Assembly (NCBI RefSeq): GCF_052115385.1
Contig: NZ_JBFRGP010000001.1
Coordinates: forward strand, 806,001-870,000
From: Dyella_D sp052115385
GTDB taxonomy: Bacteria; Pseudomonadota; Gammaproteobacteria; Xanthomonadales; Rhodanobacteraceae
Direction of reading: 5' to 3'
Length of the DNA: 64,000 nt
A program made the translations under genes and the position numbers. Positions 37,347 to 45,989 of the stretch are shown in pieces (the stretch's first letter is position 1; each line of letters starts with the position of its first letter). The notes beneath the pieces were generated by a model. The model searched no databases. It saw only the letters and a program-made list of their open reading frames with translations, and was not told the origin of the DNA.

Positions 37347-39056
37347 ATGAGCGCACCAGTTTCCGATTTCGAACGTATCAAGGCCGCCAGCCGCCACCTG
37401 CGCGGCAGCATCGCCGAGGGCCTGGCCGACCCCGTCACCGGCGCGATCAGCGACGACGACGGCAAGCTGCTCAAGTTCCACGGCAGCTACCAGCAGGACG
37501 ACCGCGACCTGCGCGAGGAACGCCGCCGCCAGAAACTGGAGCCCGCCTACAGCTTCATGCTGCGCGCGCGCCTGCCGGGCGGCGTGGTGACGCCGGCGCA
37601 ATGGCTGGAGTTCGACCGCCTGGCGCGCGAGCACGCCAACGGCACGCTGCGCATCACCACGCGGCAGACCTTCCAGTGGCACGGCATCATCAAGCGCAAG
37701 CTCAAGCCCACCATTGCCGCCATCCACGCCAGCCTGGCCAGCACCATCGCCGCCTGCGGCGACGTGGTGCGCAACGTGGTCAGCACCGCCAACCCGGTGG
37801 AGACGCAGGCGCACGGCGAGGCCTACGCGTGGGCGGCCAAGCTGTCGGACGAGCTGGCGCCGCGCACGCGGGCGTATCACGAGATCTGGCTGGACGGTGA
37901 AGCGCTGGTTGGCGAACCGCCCGCACTCGAAGAAGAGCGGGAGCCGCTGTACGGCGCCACCTATCTGCCGCGCAAATTCAAGATCGGGCTGGCCATTCCG
38001 CCGTTGAACGACGTGGACGTGTTCTCGCAGGACCTCGGGCTGATTGCGATTGCCGAAGGCGGCGTGCTGCAAGGTTTCAATATCGCGGTCGGCGGCGGCA
38101 TGGGCGCGACGCATGGCGATGCATCGACCTATCCGCGCCTGGCGAGCGTGCTCGGCTTTGTCACGCCGCAGCAGTTGTATGCCGCGGCCGAAGCGGTGGT
38201 GACGGTGCAGCGCGACTGGGGCAATCGCGTCGAGCGCAAGCATGCGCGCCTGAAGTACACACTGGATCATCGCGGCGTCGATGCCTTCAAGGCCGAACTG
38301 GAACGCCGCCTCGGCTTTGCGCTCGAACCCGCGCGGCCCTTTCGTTTCGAACACAACGGCGACCGCTACGGCTGGATCGAAGGCCACGACGGGCGCTGGC
38401 ATCTCACCTTGCATATCGAATCCGGCCGCCTCGCCGATCGCGGCGAGCGCCGCTGGCTGAGCGGGCTGCGCGAACTGGCCCGGGTGCACCAGGGCGATTT
38501 CCGCCTGACCTGCAACCAGAACGTGATCGTGGCGAACGTGCCGGCAGCGGAGCGCGCGCGCATCGACGCCATCGTCGCGGCCTGCGGCCTGGACGACTAC
38601 CAGCGCGCCGGCCCGATCCGCCGCCACGCGGTGTCCTGCGTCGCATTGCCCACCTGCGGCCTGGCCATGGCCGAGGCGGAACGCTACCTGCCCGAACTGT
38701 TGGACAAGGTGGAAGCGCTGCTGGCCCGGCACGGCATCGCCGACGCACCGATCGTGCTGCGCATCTCCGGCTGCCCGAACGGCTGCTCGCGGCCGTACCT
38801 GGGCGAGATCGCCCTGGTCGGCCGCGGCCCGGGCCGCTACGACCTGCGCCTGGGCGCGGATTTCAGCGGGCAGCGGCTCAACCGCACCTATCTGGAGAAC
38901 GTCGACGAAGCGGCCATCCTCGCCGCGCTCGATCCGCTGTTCGCGCGCTATGCGCAGGAACGTGAACCGGACGAAGGCTTCGGCGATTTCCTGCTGCGCG
39001 CTGCTGTGGTCGCCAACCCGCCGGACCGGCGCATTCCCCTGGAGGTGACGGCATGA
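37347..39056 (+). CDS. cysI: assimilatory sulfite reductase (NADPH) hemoprotein, beta subunit
   Basis: 569-residue siroheme/[4Fe-4S] enzyme that reduces sulfite to sulfide with six electrons. Substrate-binding Arg/Lys stretches include TLRITTRQTFQWHGIIKRKL; the cofactor Cys residues are in SCVALPTCGLAMAEAERYLP and ISGCPNGCSRPYLGEIALVG. The siroheme it needs is made by CysG, encoded 4 kb downstream. The ATG lies 1 base after the cysJ stop; the stop overlaps the cysH start (ATGA). Confidence 0.97.
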   Translation: MSAPVSDFERIKAASRHLRGSIAEGLADPVTGAISDDDGKLLKFHGSYQQDDRDLREERRRQKLEPAYSFMLRARLPGGVVTPAQWLEFDRLAREHANGTLRITTRQTFQWHGIIKRKLKPTIAAIHASLASTIAACGDVVRNVVSTANPVETQAHGEAYAWAAKLSDELAPRTRAYHEIWLDGEALVGEPPALEEEREPLYGATYLPRKFKIGLAIPPLNDVDVFSQDLGLIAIAEGGVLQGFNIAVGGGMGATHGDASTYPRLASVLGFVTPQQLYAAAEAVVTVQRDWGNRVERKHARLKYTLDHRGVDAFKAELERRLGFALEPARPFRFEHNGDRYGWIEGHDGRWHLTLHIESGRLADRGERRWLSGLRELARVHQGDFRLTCNQNVIVANVPAAERARIDAIVAACGLDDYQRAGPIRRHAVSCVALPTCGLAMAEAERYLPELLDKVEALLARHGIADAPIVLRISGCPNGCSRPYLGEIALVGRGPGRYDLRLGADFSGQRLNRTYLENVDEAAILAALDPLFARYAQEREPDEGFGDFLLRAAVVANPPDRRIPLEVTA

Positions 39057-39775
39057 ACGGCGCAACGCTGGAAGCCGCGCGGCACGATGCGGAGGCACTG
39101 GCCGAACTCGATACCTGGCTGGGCACGCTCGATGCCGAACAGCGTGTTGCCTGGGCCCTGGAGCACGCTCCCGGCGCGCATGCGCTGTCGTCCAGCTTCG
39201 GCGCGCAGGCGGCGGTGTCGCTGCACCTGCTGACGCAGCGCCAGGCGGACCTGCCGGTGATCCTGGTCGATACCGGCTATCTGTTTGCCGAGACCTATCG
39301 CTTCGTCGACGAACTGCGCGAACGCCTTGCGCTGAACCTGCATGTCTACCGCTCGCCGCTGGGCACCGCGTGGATGGAATCGCGCTTCGGTCGCTTGTGG
39401 GAGCAGGGCGTGGAAGGGCTGGGGCGCTACAACGAACTGCGCAAGGTCGAACCGATGCGGCGCGCGCTCGACGAGCTGGGCATCGGCAGCTGGTTTGCCG
39501 GCCTGCGCCGCGGCCAGTCGCGCAGCCGCGAACGCATTCCCTTCCTGCGCCTGAGCCAGGGCCGCTGGAAATTCCATCCGATCGCCGACTGGAGCGACCG
39601 CGACGTCGGCCGCTATCTGCAGCGCCACGACCTGCCGTACCACCCGCTGTGGGAGCAGGGCTACGTGTCGATCGGCGACACCCACACGACCCGGCCGTGG
39701 GAGCCGGGCATGGACCCCGAAGAGACCCGTTTCTTCGGCCTGAAGCGCGAGTGCGGACTGCACGACCTCGCCTGA
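39053..39775 (+). CDS. cysH: phosphoadenylyl-sulfate (PAPS) reductase
   Basis: 240-residue thioredoxin-dependent enzyme reducing PAPS to sulfite. SSSFGAQAAVSLHLL is the PP-loop-like motif, VDTGYLFAETYRFVDEL and RRGQSRSRERIPFL are typical, and the single catalytic Cys is in KRECGLHDLA at the C-terminus. There is no CC...CxxC iron-sulfur motif, which marks PAPS rather than APS reductases and agrees with the APS kinase domain encoded next. It overlaps cysI by 4 bases. Confidence 0.96.
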   Translation: MNGATLEAARHDAEALAELDTWLGTLDAEQRVAWALEHAPGAHALSSSFGAQAAVSLHLLTQRQADLPVILVDTGYLFAETYRFVDELRERLALNLHVYRSPLGTAWMESRFGRLWEQGVEGLGRYNELRKVEPMRRALDELGIGSWFAGLRRGQSRSRERIPFLRLSQGRWKFHPIADWSDRDVGRYLQRHDLPYHPLWEQGYVSIGDTHTTRPWEPGMDPEETRFFGLKRECGLHDLA

Positions 39776-39809
39776 CCCTTCCACCGCCCCGACACCTAAG
39801 AAAACCATC

Positions 39810-41567
39810 ATGAGCCAGAGCGCACTCGCTTCACTCCCCGTCGAAACCGAACTGGAACCGTTGATCGCGCCGCACGGCGGCACGCTCAAGGATCTCTACC
39901 TGCCCTATGCCGAAGCACAGGCGCTCAAGCAGCGCAGTGCGGGTCTACCGGCCTTGGATCTGAACACGCGGCAGCTGTGCGACCTGGAGCTGCTGCTCAA
40001 CGGCGCGTTCTCGCCGCTCGAAGGCTTTCTCACCGAGCGCGACTACCGCCGCGTGGTCGACGAGCTGCGCCTGGACGACGGCACGCTGTGGCCGATCCCG
40101 ATCACGCTGGATGTGAGCGAAGACTTTGCCTCGTCGCTGGCGCCCGGGGCGGAGATCGTGCTGCGCGATGCGCAGAGCGTGCCGCTGGCGGTGCTGGAGC
40201 TGCAGGACATTTATCGTCCGGACCGCGCGCACGAAGCGCAGCAGGTGTTCGGCACGCAGGATCATCTGCATCCCGGCGTGGCCGAACTGCTTGAGCGCAC
40301 CAGGCCAGTCTATTTGGGTGGCCGCCTGCGCGGCATCCAGCAGCCGGTGCATTACGACTTCACCGAACTGCGCGACAGCCCGCGCACCTTGCGCGCCTGG
40401 TTCGAGGCCAACGGCTGGCGCCGCGTGGTGGCATTCCAGACGCGCAACCCGATGCATCGCGCGCATCGCGAGCTGACCCTGCGCGCGGCACAGAAAGTAG
40501 GCGCCAAGCTGCTGATCCAGCCCTCGGTGGGCCGCACCAAGCCCGGCGACGTGGACCACTACACCCGCGTGCGCTGCTATCGCGCCCTGCTGCCGCAGTA
40601 CCCCGGCGACAGCGCCAAGCTCTCGCTGCTGCCGCTGGCGATGCGCATGGGCGGACCGCGCGAGGCGATCTGGCACGCAATCATCCGCAAGAACTACGGC
40701 GCCACGCATTTCATCGTGGGGCGCGACCATGCCGGTCCGGGCAAGGATTCCAGCGGCCAGCCGTTCTACGGGCCGTTCGATGCGCAGCATCTGCTGGAGC
40801 GTTACCAGGGCGAGCTGGGCATCCAGGTGGTGGCGTTCCCGGCGATGGTCTACGCGGCCAATCGCGATGCCTACGTGCCAGCCACCGAAGTGGAGGCGGA
40901 CGATGAGGTGCGCGATATCTCCGGCACCCAGCTACGCCGGCATCTGCACGAAGGCACCGATATCCCCGCCTGGTTCACCTTCCCCGAGGTGGTGACCATC
41001 CTGCGCGAACGCCATCCGGCGCGTGCGCCGCGCGGTTTCGCGCTGTTCTTCACCGGCTTGTCCGGCGCGGGCAAGTCGACCATTGCGCAGGCGGTGGTGT
41101 CGCAGCTGCTGGAGCACACCAGCCGCGCGGTGACCGTGCTGGATGGCGACGAGGTGCGCAAGCATCTGTCGCGCGGACTGGGCTTCTCGCGCGAAGACCG
41201 CGATGCCAACGTGACGCGGATTGCCTACGTGGCGAGCGAGATCGTGCGCCATGGCGGCGTGGCGGTGTGCGCGCCGATTGCGCCGTATGCGGTGGCGCGC
41301 GCCGAGGCGCGCGGCCTGGTGGAGGCGCACGGCGACTTTATTGAGATCCATGTGTCGACGCCGCTGGAAGTGTGCGAAGCGCGGGATCGCAAGGGGCTGT
41401 ATGCGCAGGCGCGTGCCGGCAAGATCGCGCAGTTCACCGGGATCAGCGATCCGTACGAGGCGCCGGAGCAGCCGGAGGTGCGGGTGGATGGCAGCGGCGC
41501 GGAGCCGTCGGTGCTGGCGGGGCATATTCTGGGGTTGTTGCGGGACCGCGGCCTGTTGGCGAACTGA
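39810..41567 (+). CDS. bifunctional sulfate adenylyltransferase / adenylylsulfate kinase
   Basis: 585-residue fusion that activates sulfate to APS and phosphorylates it to PAPS. Residues 1 to about 395 are a Sat-type (homomeric) ATP sulfurylase with the QTRNPMHRAH motif (210-219) and GRDHAGPGKD. Residues from about 405 are APS kinase with the P-loop GLSGAGKST (416-424) and LDGDEVRKHLSRGLGFSRED. The usual kinase ISPY motif reads IAPY, i.e. the Ser that is phosphorylated in many APS kinases is Ala. Many gammaproteobacteria use CysD-CysN(C) instead, so this layout is notable. Starts 34 bases after cysH and completes the operon. Confidence 0.95.
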   Translation: MSQSALASLPVETELEPLIAPHGGTLKDLYLPYAEAQALKQRSAGLPALDLNTRQLCDLELLLNGAFSPLEGFLTERDYRRVVDELRLDDGTLWPIPITLDVSEDFASSLAPGAEIVLRDAQSVPLAVLELQDIYRPDRAHEAQQVFGTQDHLHPGVAELLERTRPVYLGGRLRGIQQPVHYDFTELRDSPRTLRAWFEANGWRRVVAFQTRNPMHRAHRELTLRAAQKVGAKLLIQPSVGRTKPGDVDHYTRVRCYRALLPQYPGDSAKLSLLPLAMRMGGPREAIWHAIIRKNYGATHFIVGRDHAGPGKDSSGQPFYGPFDAQHLLERYQGELGIQVVAFPAMVYAANRDAYVPATEVEADDEVRDISGTQLRRHLHEGTDIPAWFTFPEVVTILRERHPARAPRGFALFFTGLSGAGKSTIAQAVVSQLLEHTSRAVTVLDGDEVRKHLSRGLGFSREDRDANVTRIAYVASEIVRHGGVAVCAPIAPYAVARAEARGLVEAHGDFIEIHVSTPLEVCEARDRKGLYAQARAGKIAQFTGISDPYEAPEQPEVRVDGSGAEPSVLAGHILGLLRDRGLLAN

Positions 41568-41579
41568 GCCAAGCTGCGA

Positions 41580-41669
41580 TGTAGGTTGGGGTGAGCGTAA
41601 GCGAACCCCAACATCGCGCCAGATCCAGCGCCACGTTGGGGTTCGCCTGCGGCTCACCCCAACCTACGC
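41580..41669. repeat. dispersed palindromic repeat, family 1, copy C
   Basis: Arms GTAGGTTGGGGTGAGCGTAA at the left and the inverted CTCACCCCAACCTACGC at the right, spacer about 20 bases. It fills nearly all the gap between the convergent sat/APS kinase gene and the cysB-like gene and may serve as their terminator. Confidence 0.85.
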
Positions 41670-41680
41670 CGACTCATGCG

Positions 41681-42658
41681 TCAGTCCGCCGCGCGCTCGC
41701 GCCAATGCGGCACCGCCGGCCAATGCGTGGCACTGCCGCTGGCCAGCGCCCGGCTCACCGCCCGCCGCTCCAGCTGCGGCGCGAACAGCCCGATAAACTC
41801 CAGCGCAAACTCGCGCAACACGCTTTCCTTGCGCAACACGATCCAGGTCGTGCATGACGAGAACAGATGATCCGCCGGCAACGCACGCAGATCGTCATCG
41901 CCCGGCTGCAACGCCATCTCGGCCAGGATGCCGATCCCTAAACCTGCCCGCACATAGGTCTTGATCAGATCCGCATCGCTCGCCGTCATGGCGATCTGCG
42001 GATGCAGATTGGCCGCATGAAACGCACGCGCCAGCGACGAGCCGGGCTTGAGCGACGAGTCGTAACTCACCAGCGGATACGCCGCCAGCTCGTCCAGCGT
42101 CGGCGGCCGCTCCAGCTTCGCCAGCGCATGCCCATGCGGCACCATCGCCACCCGGTTCCAGCGGTAGGCGGGCAGGGCGATGCCGCTGCCGGCGGGGGCG
42201 GCGCCGGAGCTGCTGACGATGGCCAGGTCGACATGGCCGCCTTCGAGCAGGCCGATCACGTCCGCATCGGTGGACGGCAGCAGGTGCACGCTGACCTGCG
42301 GGTATTGCCGGGTCAGCGTGGCGACTGCACTGGGCAGGGCGAAGCGGGCCTGGGTGTGGGTGGTGGCGACGCGCAGGGTGCCGCGCGATTCGTTGCGCAG
42401 GTTGGCGGCGATGGAACGGATATTGGTGGCCTCGGCCAGGATCGTGCGCGCGCGTTCCAGCACGTGGCTGCCGGCGTGGGTGATCGAGTCGAGGCTGCGG
42501 CCCTTGCGGTGGAAGAGCTGGAAGCCGAGTTCGTCCTCAAGCTGCTTGAGCAGCTTGCTGAGTCCCGGCTGGGTGGCGTGCACGCGCTCGGCGGCCAGCG
42601 TGATGTTGAGGCCGGCGTCGGCGATGGCGACGAGATAGCGCAGTTGGGTCAGGGTCAT
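41681..42658 (-). CDS. cysB: CysB-type LysR-family transcriptional regulator
   Basis: 325-residue LysR regulator. The N-terminal winged helix (MTLTQLRYLVAIADAGLNIT, AAERVHATQPGLSKLLKQLE) and the linker-start LRVATTHTQARFALP are the CysB/Cbl hallmark (the TTHTQARYxLP sulfate/sulfur-ligand motif). CysB activates sulfate-assimilation genes when N-acetylserine/O-acetylserine is present. Its position between cysJIH-sat and cysGK supports the same regulon. Compared with E. coli CysB the C-terminal domain is conserved in KTYVRAGLGIGILAEMA. It is divergent from cysG. Confidence 0.92.
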   Translation of the reverse strand: MTLTQLRYLVAIADAGLNITLAAERVHATQPGLSKLLKQLEDELGFQLFHRKGRSLDSITHAGSHVLERARTILAEATNIRSIAANLRNESRGTLRVATTHTQARFALPSAVATLTRQYPQVSVHLLPSTDADVIGLLEGGHVDLAIVSSSGAAPAGSGIALPAYRWNRVAMVPHGHALAKLERPPTLDELAAYPLVSYDSSLKPGSSLARAFHAANLHPQIAMTASDADLIKTYVRAGLGIGILAEMALQPGDDDLRALPADHLFSSCTTWIVLRKESVLREFALEFIGLFAPQLERRAVSRALASGSATHWPAVPHWRERAAD

Positions 42659-42974
42659 GCGAGGGCATCCTGGAGCGGGCAGGTCGGGTGGACTGGCTTG
42701 CGGGCGCTGCAGGGGGACATCGCGTGATGGCGGGGCGACACGGGCACGCGACGACCGGGTGGCCGGAGGGCAGGGCGTCGGTGGCGTGGTTCGCAGTGGA
42801 CATTTAGACGTCTATACATCCGTTTAATGATGGCGTCAATGCGCGGGCGGGTTCTTATGCCCGAAGCGGGAGCTGGCACATAACCTCGCAGCATGAGCGG
42901 CCACGGACAAATCATTTGCGCGGTCCACCGGCCCCGCCTAGCGTCGTTGCTTCCTTTTTCATGGTGCCAGGCCG
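42659..42974. other. divergent cysB-cysG control region
   Basis: 316 bases between the cysB-like gene and cysG without a gene. It contains the MetJ-like boxes (42798-42821) and, nearer cysG, an imperfect inverted repeat TTATGCC/GGCACATAA (42855-42883) that might be an activator site. No convincing -35/-10 pair was found for either direction. Confidence 0.5.
42798..42821 (+). promoter_or_regulatory. MetJ-like boxes upstream of cysG
   Basis: Three consecutive octamers GGACATTT, AGACGTCT (perfect met-box consensus, 42806-42813) and ATACATCC. The perfect octamer flanked on both sides by 5/8 matches with exact 8-base phasing fits a MetJ-type cooperative operator. It lies about 150 bases ahead of cysG and could also affect the divergent cysB. 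Same motif as ahead of cysJ. Confidence 0.55.
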
Positions 42975-44423
42975 ATGAAGCTCTACCCGCTGTTCGCCGA
43001 TCTCGCCGGCCGCCGCGTGCTGGTGGTGGGCGGGGGCGCGGTGGCCGAGCGCAAGGCGGCGGCGCTGCTCGAAGCCGGTGCCGCGGTGACCGTGGGCGCG
43101 CTGGCGGTCACCGCCCATCTGCAAGACTGGGCCACGTCAGGCCGTATCGAACTGCGCCTGGGCGGCTTCGAACAGGCCTGGCTCGACGAATGCTGGCTGG
43201 TGATCGCCGCCACCGGCGAGCCCTTGCTCAATCGCCGCATCGCCACGCAGGCCGCGCAGCGGCGGCTGTTCGTCAATGTGGTGGACGATGCGGAACTATG
43301 CAGCTTCCATGTGCCGGCGGTGATCGACCGCGATCCGGTGACCATCGCGATCTCCAGCGGCGGCACCGCGCCGGTGCTGGCGCGGCTGTTGCGCGAAGGC
43401 CTGGAAAGCCTGCTGGACCCGGCGCTGGGCCCGCTCGCCGCCCTGGCTGCACGCCTGCGCGAGAAAATCCGTGCGCGCCTGCCCGATCTTGGCGCACGCC
43501 GCCGCTTCTACGAGCAACTGCTTTCCGGCCCGGTGCTGCAGTTGCTGCGCCGGGCGCAGCCCGAACAAGCGGAGGCGGAAGCGGAGCGTGCGCTGGCGGG
43601 TGCCGTCACGCAGAGCGTCGGCAGCGTGGTGCTGGTCGGCGCCGGCCCCGGCGATCCGGGCCTGCTGACCCTGCGCGGCCTGCGCGCACTGCAGGAAGCG
43701 GACGTGATCCTGTACGACCGCCTGGTCGCCGCCGAGGTCTTGGCGCTGGCGCGCCGCGATGCCGAGCGCATCGAGGTGGGCAAGGAAGCGGGTCATCACC
43801 ATGTCACCCAGGAACGCATCCACGCGCTGCTGCTGGAACACGCGCAGGCCGGCCGCCGCGTGGTGAGGTTGAAGGGCGGCGATCCGTTCGTGTTCGGCCG
43901 CGGCGGCGAGGAACTGGAACACCTGCGCGCACACGGCGTGCCCTACGAAGTGGTGCCCGGCATCACCGCCGCACTGGCCTGTGCCGCCTATGCCGGCGTG
44001 CCGCTCACCCATCGCGAGCACGCCCAGTCGGTGCGCCTGCTCACCGCGCATTGCCGCGGCTCGCACGACACGCTGGACTGGCCCGCGCTGGCGCGCGAGC
44101 GGCAGACGCTGGCCGTCTACATGGGTGTCAGCGAACTGGGTACGGTGCAAGAGCAACTGCTCGCCCACGGCCGCGCGCCGGGCACGCCGTTCGCCCTGGT
44201 GGAGAACGGCTCGCGCCCGCGGCAGCGCGTGATCACCGGCACGCTGGCGCGCCTGCACGAGCTGGCGCAGGCGCATGCGGTGCGCTCGCCGGCGCTGCTG
44301 ATCCTGGGCGAAGTGGCGGCGCTGGCATCGACCCTGGCCTGGTATGGCGCGCCGCCGATCGGGGACTGTTCCGAAATTGATGCACCATCCGGCGCCGAAC
44401 CGGCCCTGGCCCGCCGCGCCTGA
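42975..44423 (+). CDS. cysG: siroheme synthase (multifunctional CysG)
   Basis: 482-residue protein combining precorrin-2 dehydrogenase/sirohydrochlorin ferrochelatase (N-terminal about 210 residues: GGGAVAERKAAALLEAGA NAD site, CSFHVPAVIDRDPVTIAIS) with uroporphyrinogen-III C-methyltransferase (C-terminal: VLVGAGPGDPGLLTLRGLRA, VVRLKGGDPFVFGRGGEE, VVPGITAALACAAYAGVPLT). It makes siroheme for CysI. Length and domain order match E. coli CysG. Followed by cysK 86 bases downstream. Confidence 0.97.
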   Translation: MKLYPLFADLAGRRVLVVGGGAVAERKAAALLEAGAAVTVGALAVTAHLQDWATSGRIELRLGGFEQAWLDECWLVIAATGEPLLNRRIATQAAQRRLFVNVVDDAELCSFHVPAVIDRDPVTIAISSGGTAPVLARLLREGLESLLDPALGPLAALAARLREKIRARLPDLGARRRFYEQLLSGPVLQLLRRAQPEQAEAEAERALAGAVTQSVGSVVLVGAGPGDPGLLTLRGLRALQEADVILYDRLVAAEVLALARRDAERIEVGKEAGHHHVTQERIHALLLEHAQAGRRVVRLKGGDPFVFGRGGEELEHLRAHGVPYEVVPGITAALACAAYAGVPLTHREHAQSVRLLTAHCRGSHDTLDWPALARERQTLAVYMGVSELGTVQEQLLAHGRAPGTPFALVENGSRPRQRVITGTLARLHELAQAHAVRSPALLILGEVAALASTLAWYGAPPIGDCSEIDAPSGAEPALARRA

Positions 44424-44509
44424 CGCAAAATTTCACCGGCGTGGGCGCACTATTCGCCGACCCGCTCAAACCTGCCCATCCCGTCCTGCCATCCCGCCTG
44501 GAGCTTTTC

Positions 44510-45451
44510 ATGATCTACGACAGCATCCTCGACACCATCGGCAACACCCCGATCGTGAAACTGCACCGGCTGGCGCCGAAACACGTCGAGCTTTACGTGA
44601 AGGTGGAAGCGTTCAATCCGGCCGGCTCGGTGAAGGACCGTCTCGCCCTGGCCATCATCCTGGACGCCGAGGCGCGCGGCACCATCAAGCCCGGCCAGAC
44701 CGTGATCGAAGCCACCTCCGGCAATACCGGCGTGGCGCTGGCGGCGGTGTGCGCGGCGCGCGGCTATCCGTTCGTGGCGGTGATGACCGAGACCTTCTCG
44801 ATCGAGCGGCGCAAGTTGATCCGCGCGTACGGCGGCAAGGTGCTGCTGACGCCCGCGGCCGAGCGCGGCAGCGGCATGGTGCGCAAGGCGAAGGAGCTGG
44901 CGGACAAGCACGGCTGGTTCCTGGCGAGCCAGTTCGAGAATCCCGCCAATCCGGCGTATCACCGCAGCACCACGGCGGCGGAAATCCTGCGCGACTTCGC
45001 CGGCCGCCGCTTGAATTACTTCGTCACCGGCTGGGGCACCGGCGGCACGCTGACCGGCGTGGGCGAGGTGCTGAAGGTGGCGCGCCCGGAGGTGAAGGTG
45101 ATCGCCAGCGAACCGGCCGGCGCTTCGCTGCTCGGCGGCAAGGACTGGCAGCCGCACAAGATCCAGGGCTGGACGCCGGACTTCGTGCCGGCGGTGCTCA
45201 ACCGCGACGTGGCGCAGCAGATCGTGCCGGTGGACGACGTGCTGGCCCGCGATACCTCGCGCGCCTTGGCGCAGCAGGAGGGCATCTTCGTCGGCATTTC
45301 CTCCGGCGCGACGCTGGCCGCGGCGCTGCAGGTGGCGAAGGATGCACCGGAAGGCTCGGTGCTGCTGGCGATGCTGCCGGATACCGGCGAGCGGTATTTG
45401 TCGACGTTCTTGTTCGAGGGCGTCAACGAGGGTTCGGACGAAGTTGAATAA
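44510..45451 (+). CDS. cysK: cysteine synthase (O-acetylserine sulfhydrylase)
   Basis: 313-residue PLP enzyme that combines O-acetylserine with sulfide. The PLP lysine is in NPAGSVKDRLALAI; SGNTGVALAAVCAARGYPFV, GTGGTLTGVGEVLKVARP and ISSGATLAAAL (phosphate-binding) are family signatures. NPAGS in place of NPGGS is a minor variant. The frame is open upstream to a GTG at 44441, but the ATG gives the normal N-terminus (MIYDSILDTIGNTPIVKLHR). With cysG it forms the second sulfur operon, downstream of the MetJ-like boxes. Confidence 0.96.
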   Translation: MIYDSILDTIGNTPIVKLHRLAPKHVELYVKVEAFNPAGSVKDRLALAIILDAEARGTIKPGQTVIEATSGNTGVALAAVCAARGYPFVAVMTETFSIERRKLIRAYGGKVLLTPAAERGSGMVRKAKELADKHGWFLASQFENPANPAYHRSTTAAEILRDFAGRRLNYFVTGWGTGGTLTGVGEVLKVARPEVKVIASEPAGASLLGGKDWQPHKIQGWTPDFVPAVLNRDVAQQIVPVDDVLARDTSRALAQQEGIFVGISSGATLAAALQVAKDAPEGSVLLAMLPDTGERYLSTFLFEGVNEGSDEVE

Positions 45452-45462
45452 GCCAGCGCGAC

Positions 45463-45496
45463 GTAGGTTGGGGTGAGCCGAAGGCGAACCCCAACA
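45463..45496. repeat. dispersed palindromic repeat, family 1, copy D (half)
   Basis: Only the left arm is present: GTAGGTTGGGGTGAGCCGAA continuing to GCGAACCCCAACA. The inverted right arm seen in the other copies is absent within the next 60 bases. It lies between the cysK end and the convergent hxlR gene. Confidence 0.75.
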
Positions 45497-45513
45497 AACC
45501 CCGCACGATGGCG

Positions 45514-45903
45514 CTACCTGGAGCGGGTTGCCCACTCCGCGATCAACTTCGCCCCCACCCCCACCAACGCCTCGATCGCCGGCAGCAACTCCCGCCCCAA
45601 CGGCGTCAAGGCATACTCCGCGGACGGCGGCGACGTATCCAGCATCTTGCGCATCACCAAGCCGCGCGATTCCAGCTCCCGCAAGCGCGCACTCAGCACC
45701 CGTGCCGAGATCTTCGGGATGTCATGGCGCAACTCGCCGAACCGCCGCGGCTCCCCGCTCAACAGCCACACCACATTCGGCGCCCATGCCCCGCGCAACA
45801 GCCCCAGCACTTCGCTGAGCGGACACGCCGGCGGCGGCATCACTTTGTTCTTGCGGACAGGCAAACCCATGGCGCGGTCCAGGTAACTGGCGAGATACCG
45901 CAT
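45514..45903 (-). CDS. HxlR-family transcriptional regulator
   Basis: 129-residue winged-helix regulator. CPLSEVLGLLRGAWAPNVVW, RRFGELRHDIPKISARVLSA and LTPLGRELLPAIEAL follow the HxlR/MarR-like pattern of a N-terminal Cys (PPACPLSE) used by redox- or aldehyde-sensing members. It is divergent from the GST gene, which it is likely to control. A later ATG (45870) would give a 118-residue protein. Confidence 0.88.
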   Translation of the reverse strand: MRYLASYLDRAMGLPVRKNKVMPPPACPLSEVLGLLRGAWAPNVVWLLSGEPRRFGELRHDIPKISARVLSARLRELESRGLVMRKMLDTSPPSAEYALTPLGRELLPAIEALVGVGAKLIAEWATRSR

Positions 45904-45989
45904 TTTAGGGGCTACCCCCGGCCAGGTGGTATCCAACAGTAACCATGGCTGGCTAGGATGCGCGCCTCACCCACCCAAGGAGGATCGCC

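Noticed and set aside
42855..42883. Imperfect inverted repeat TTATGCC/GGCACATAA upstream of cysG as a CysB site
   Set aside because: The arms are unequal (extra CA) and the CysB consensus is too loose to support the claim from one site.
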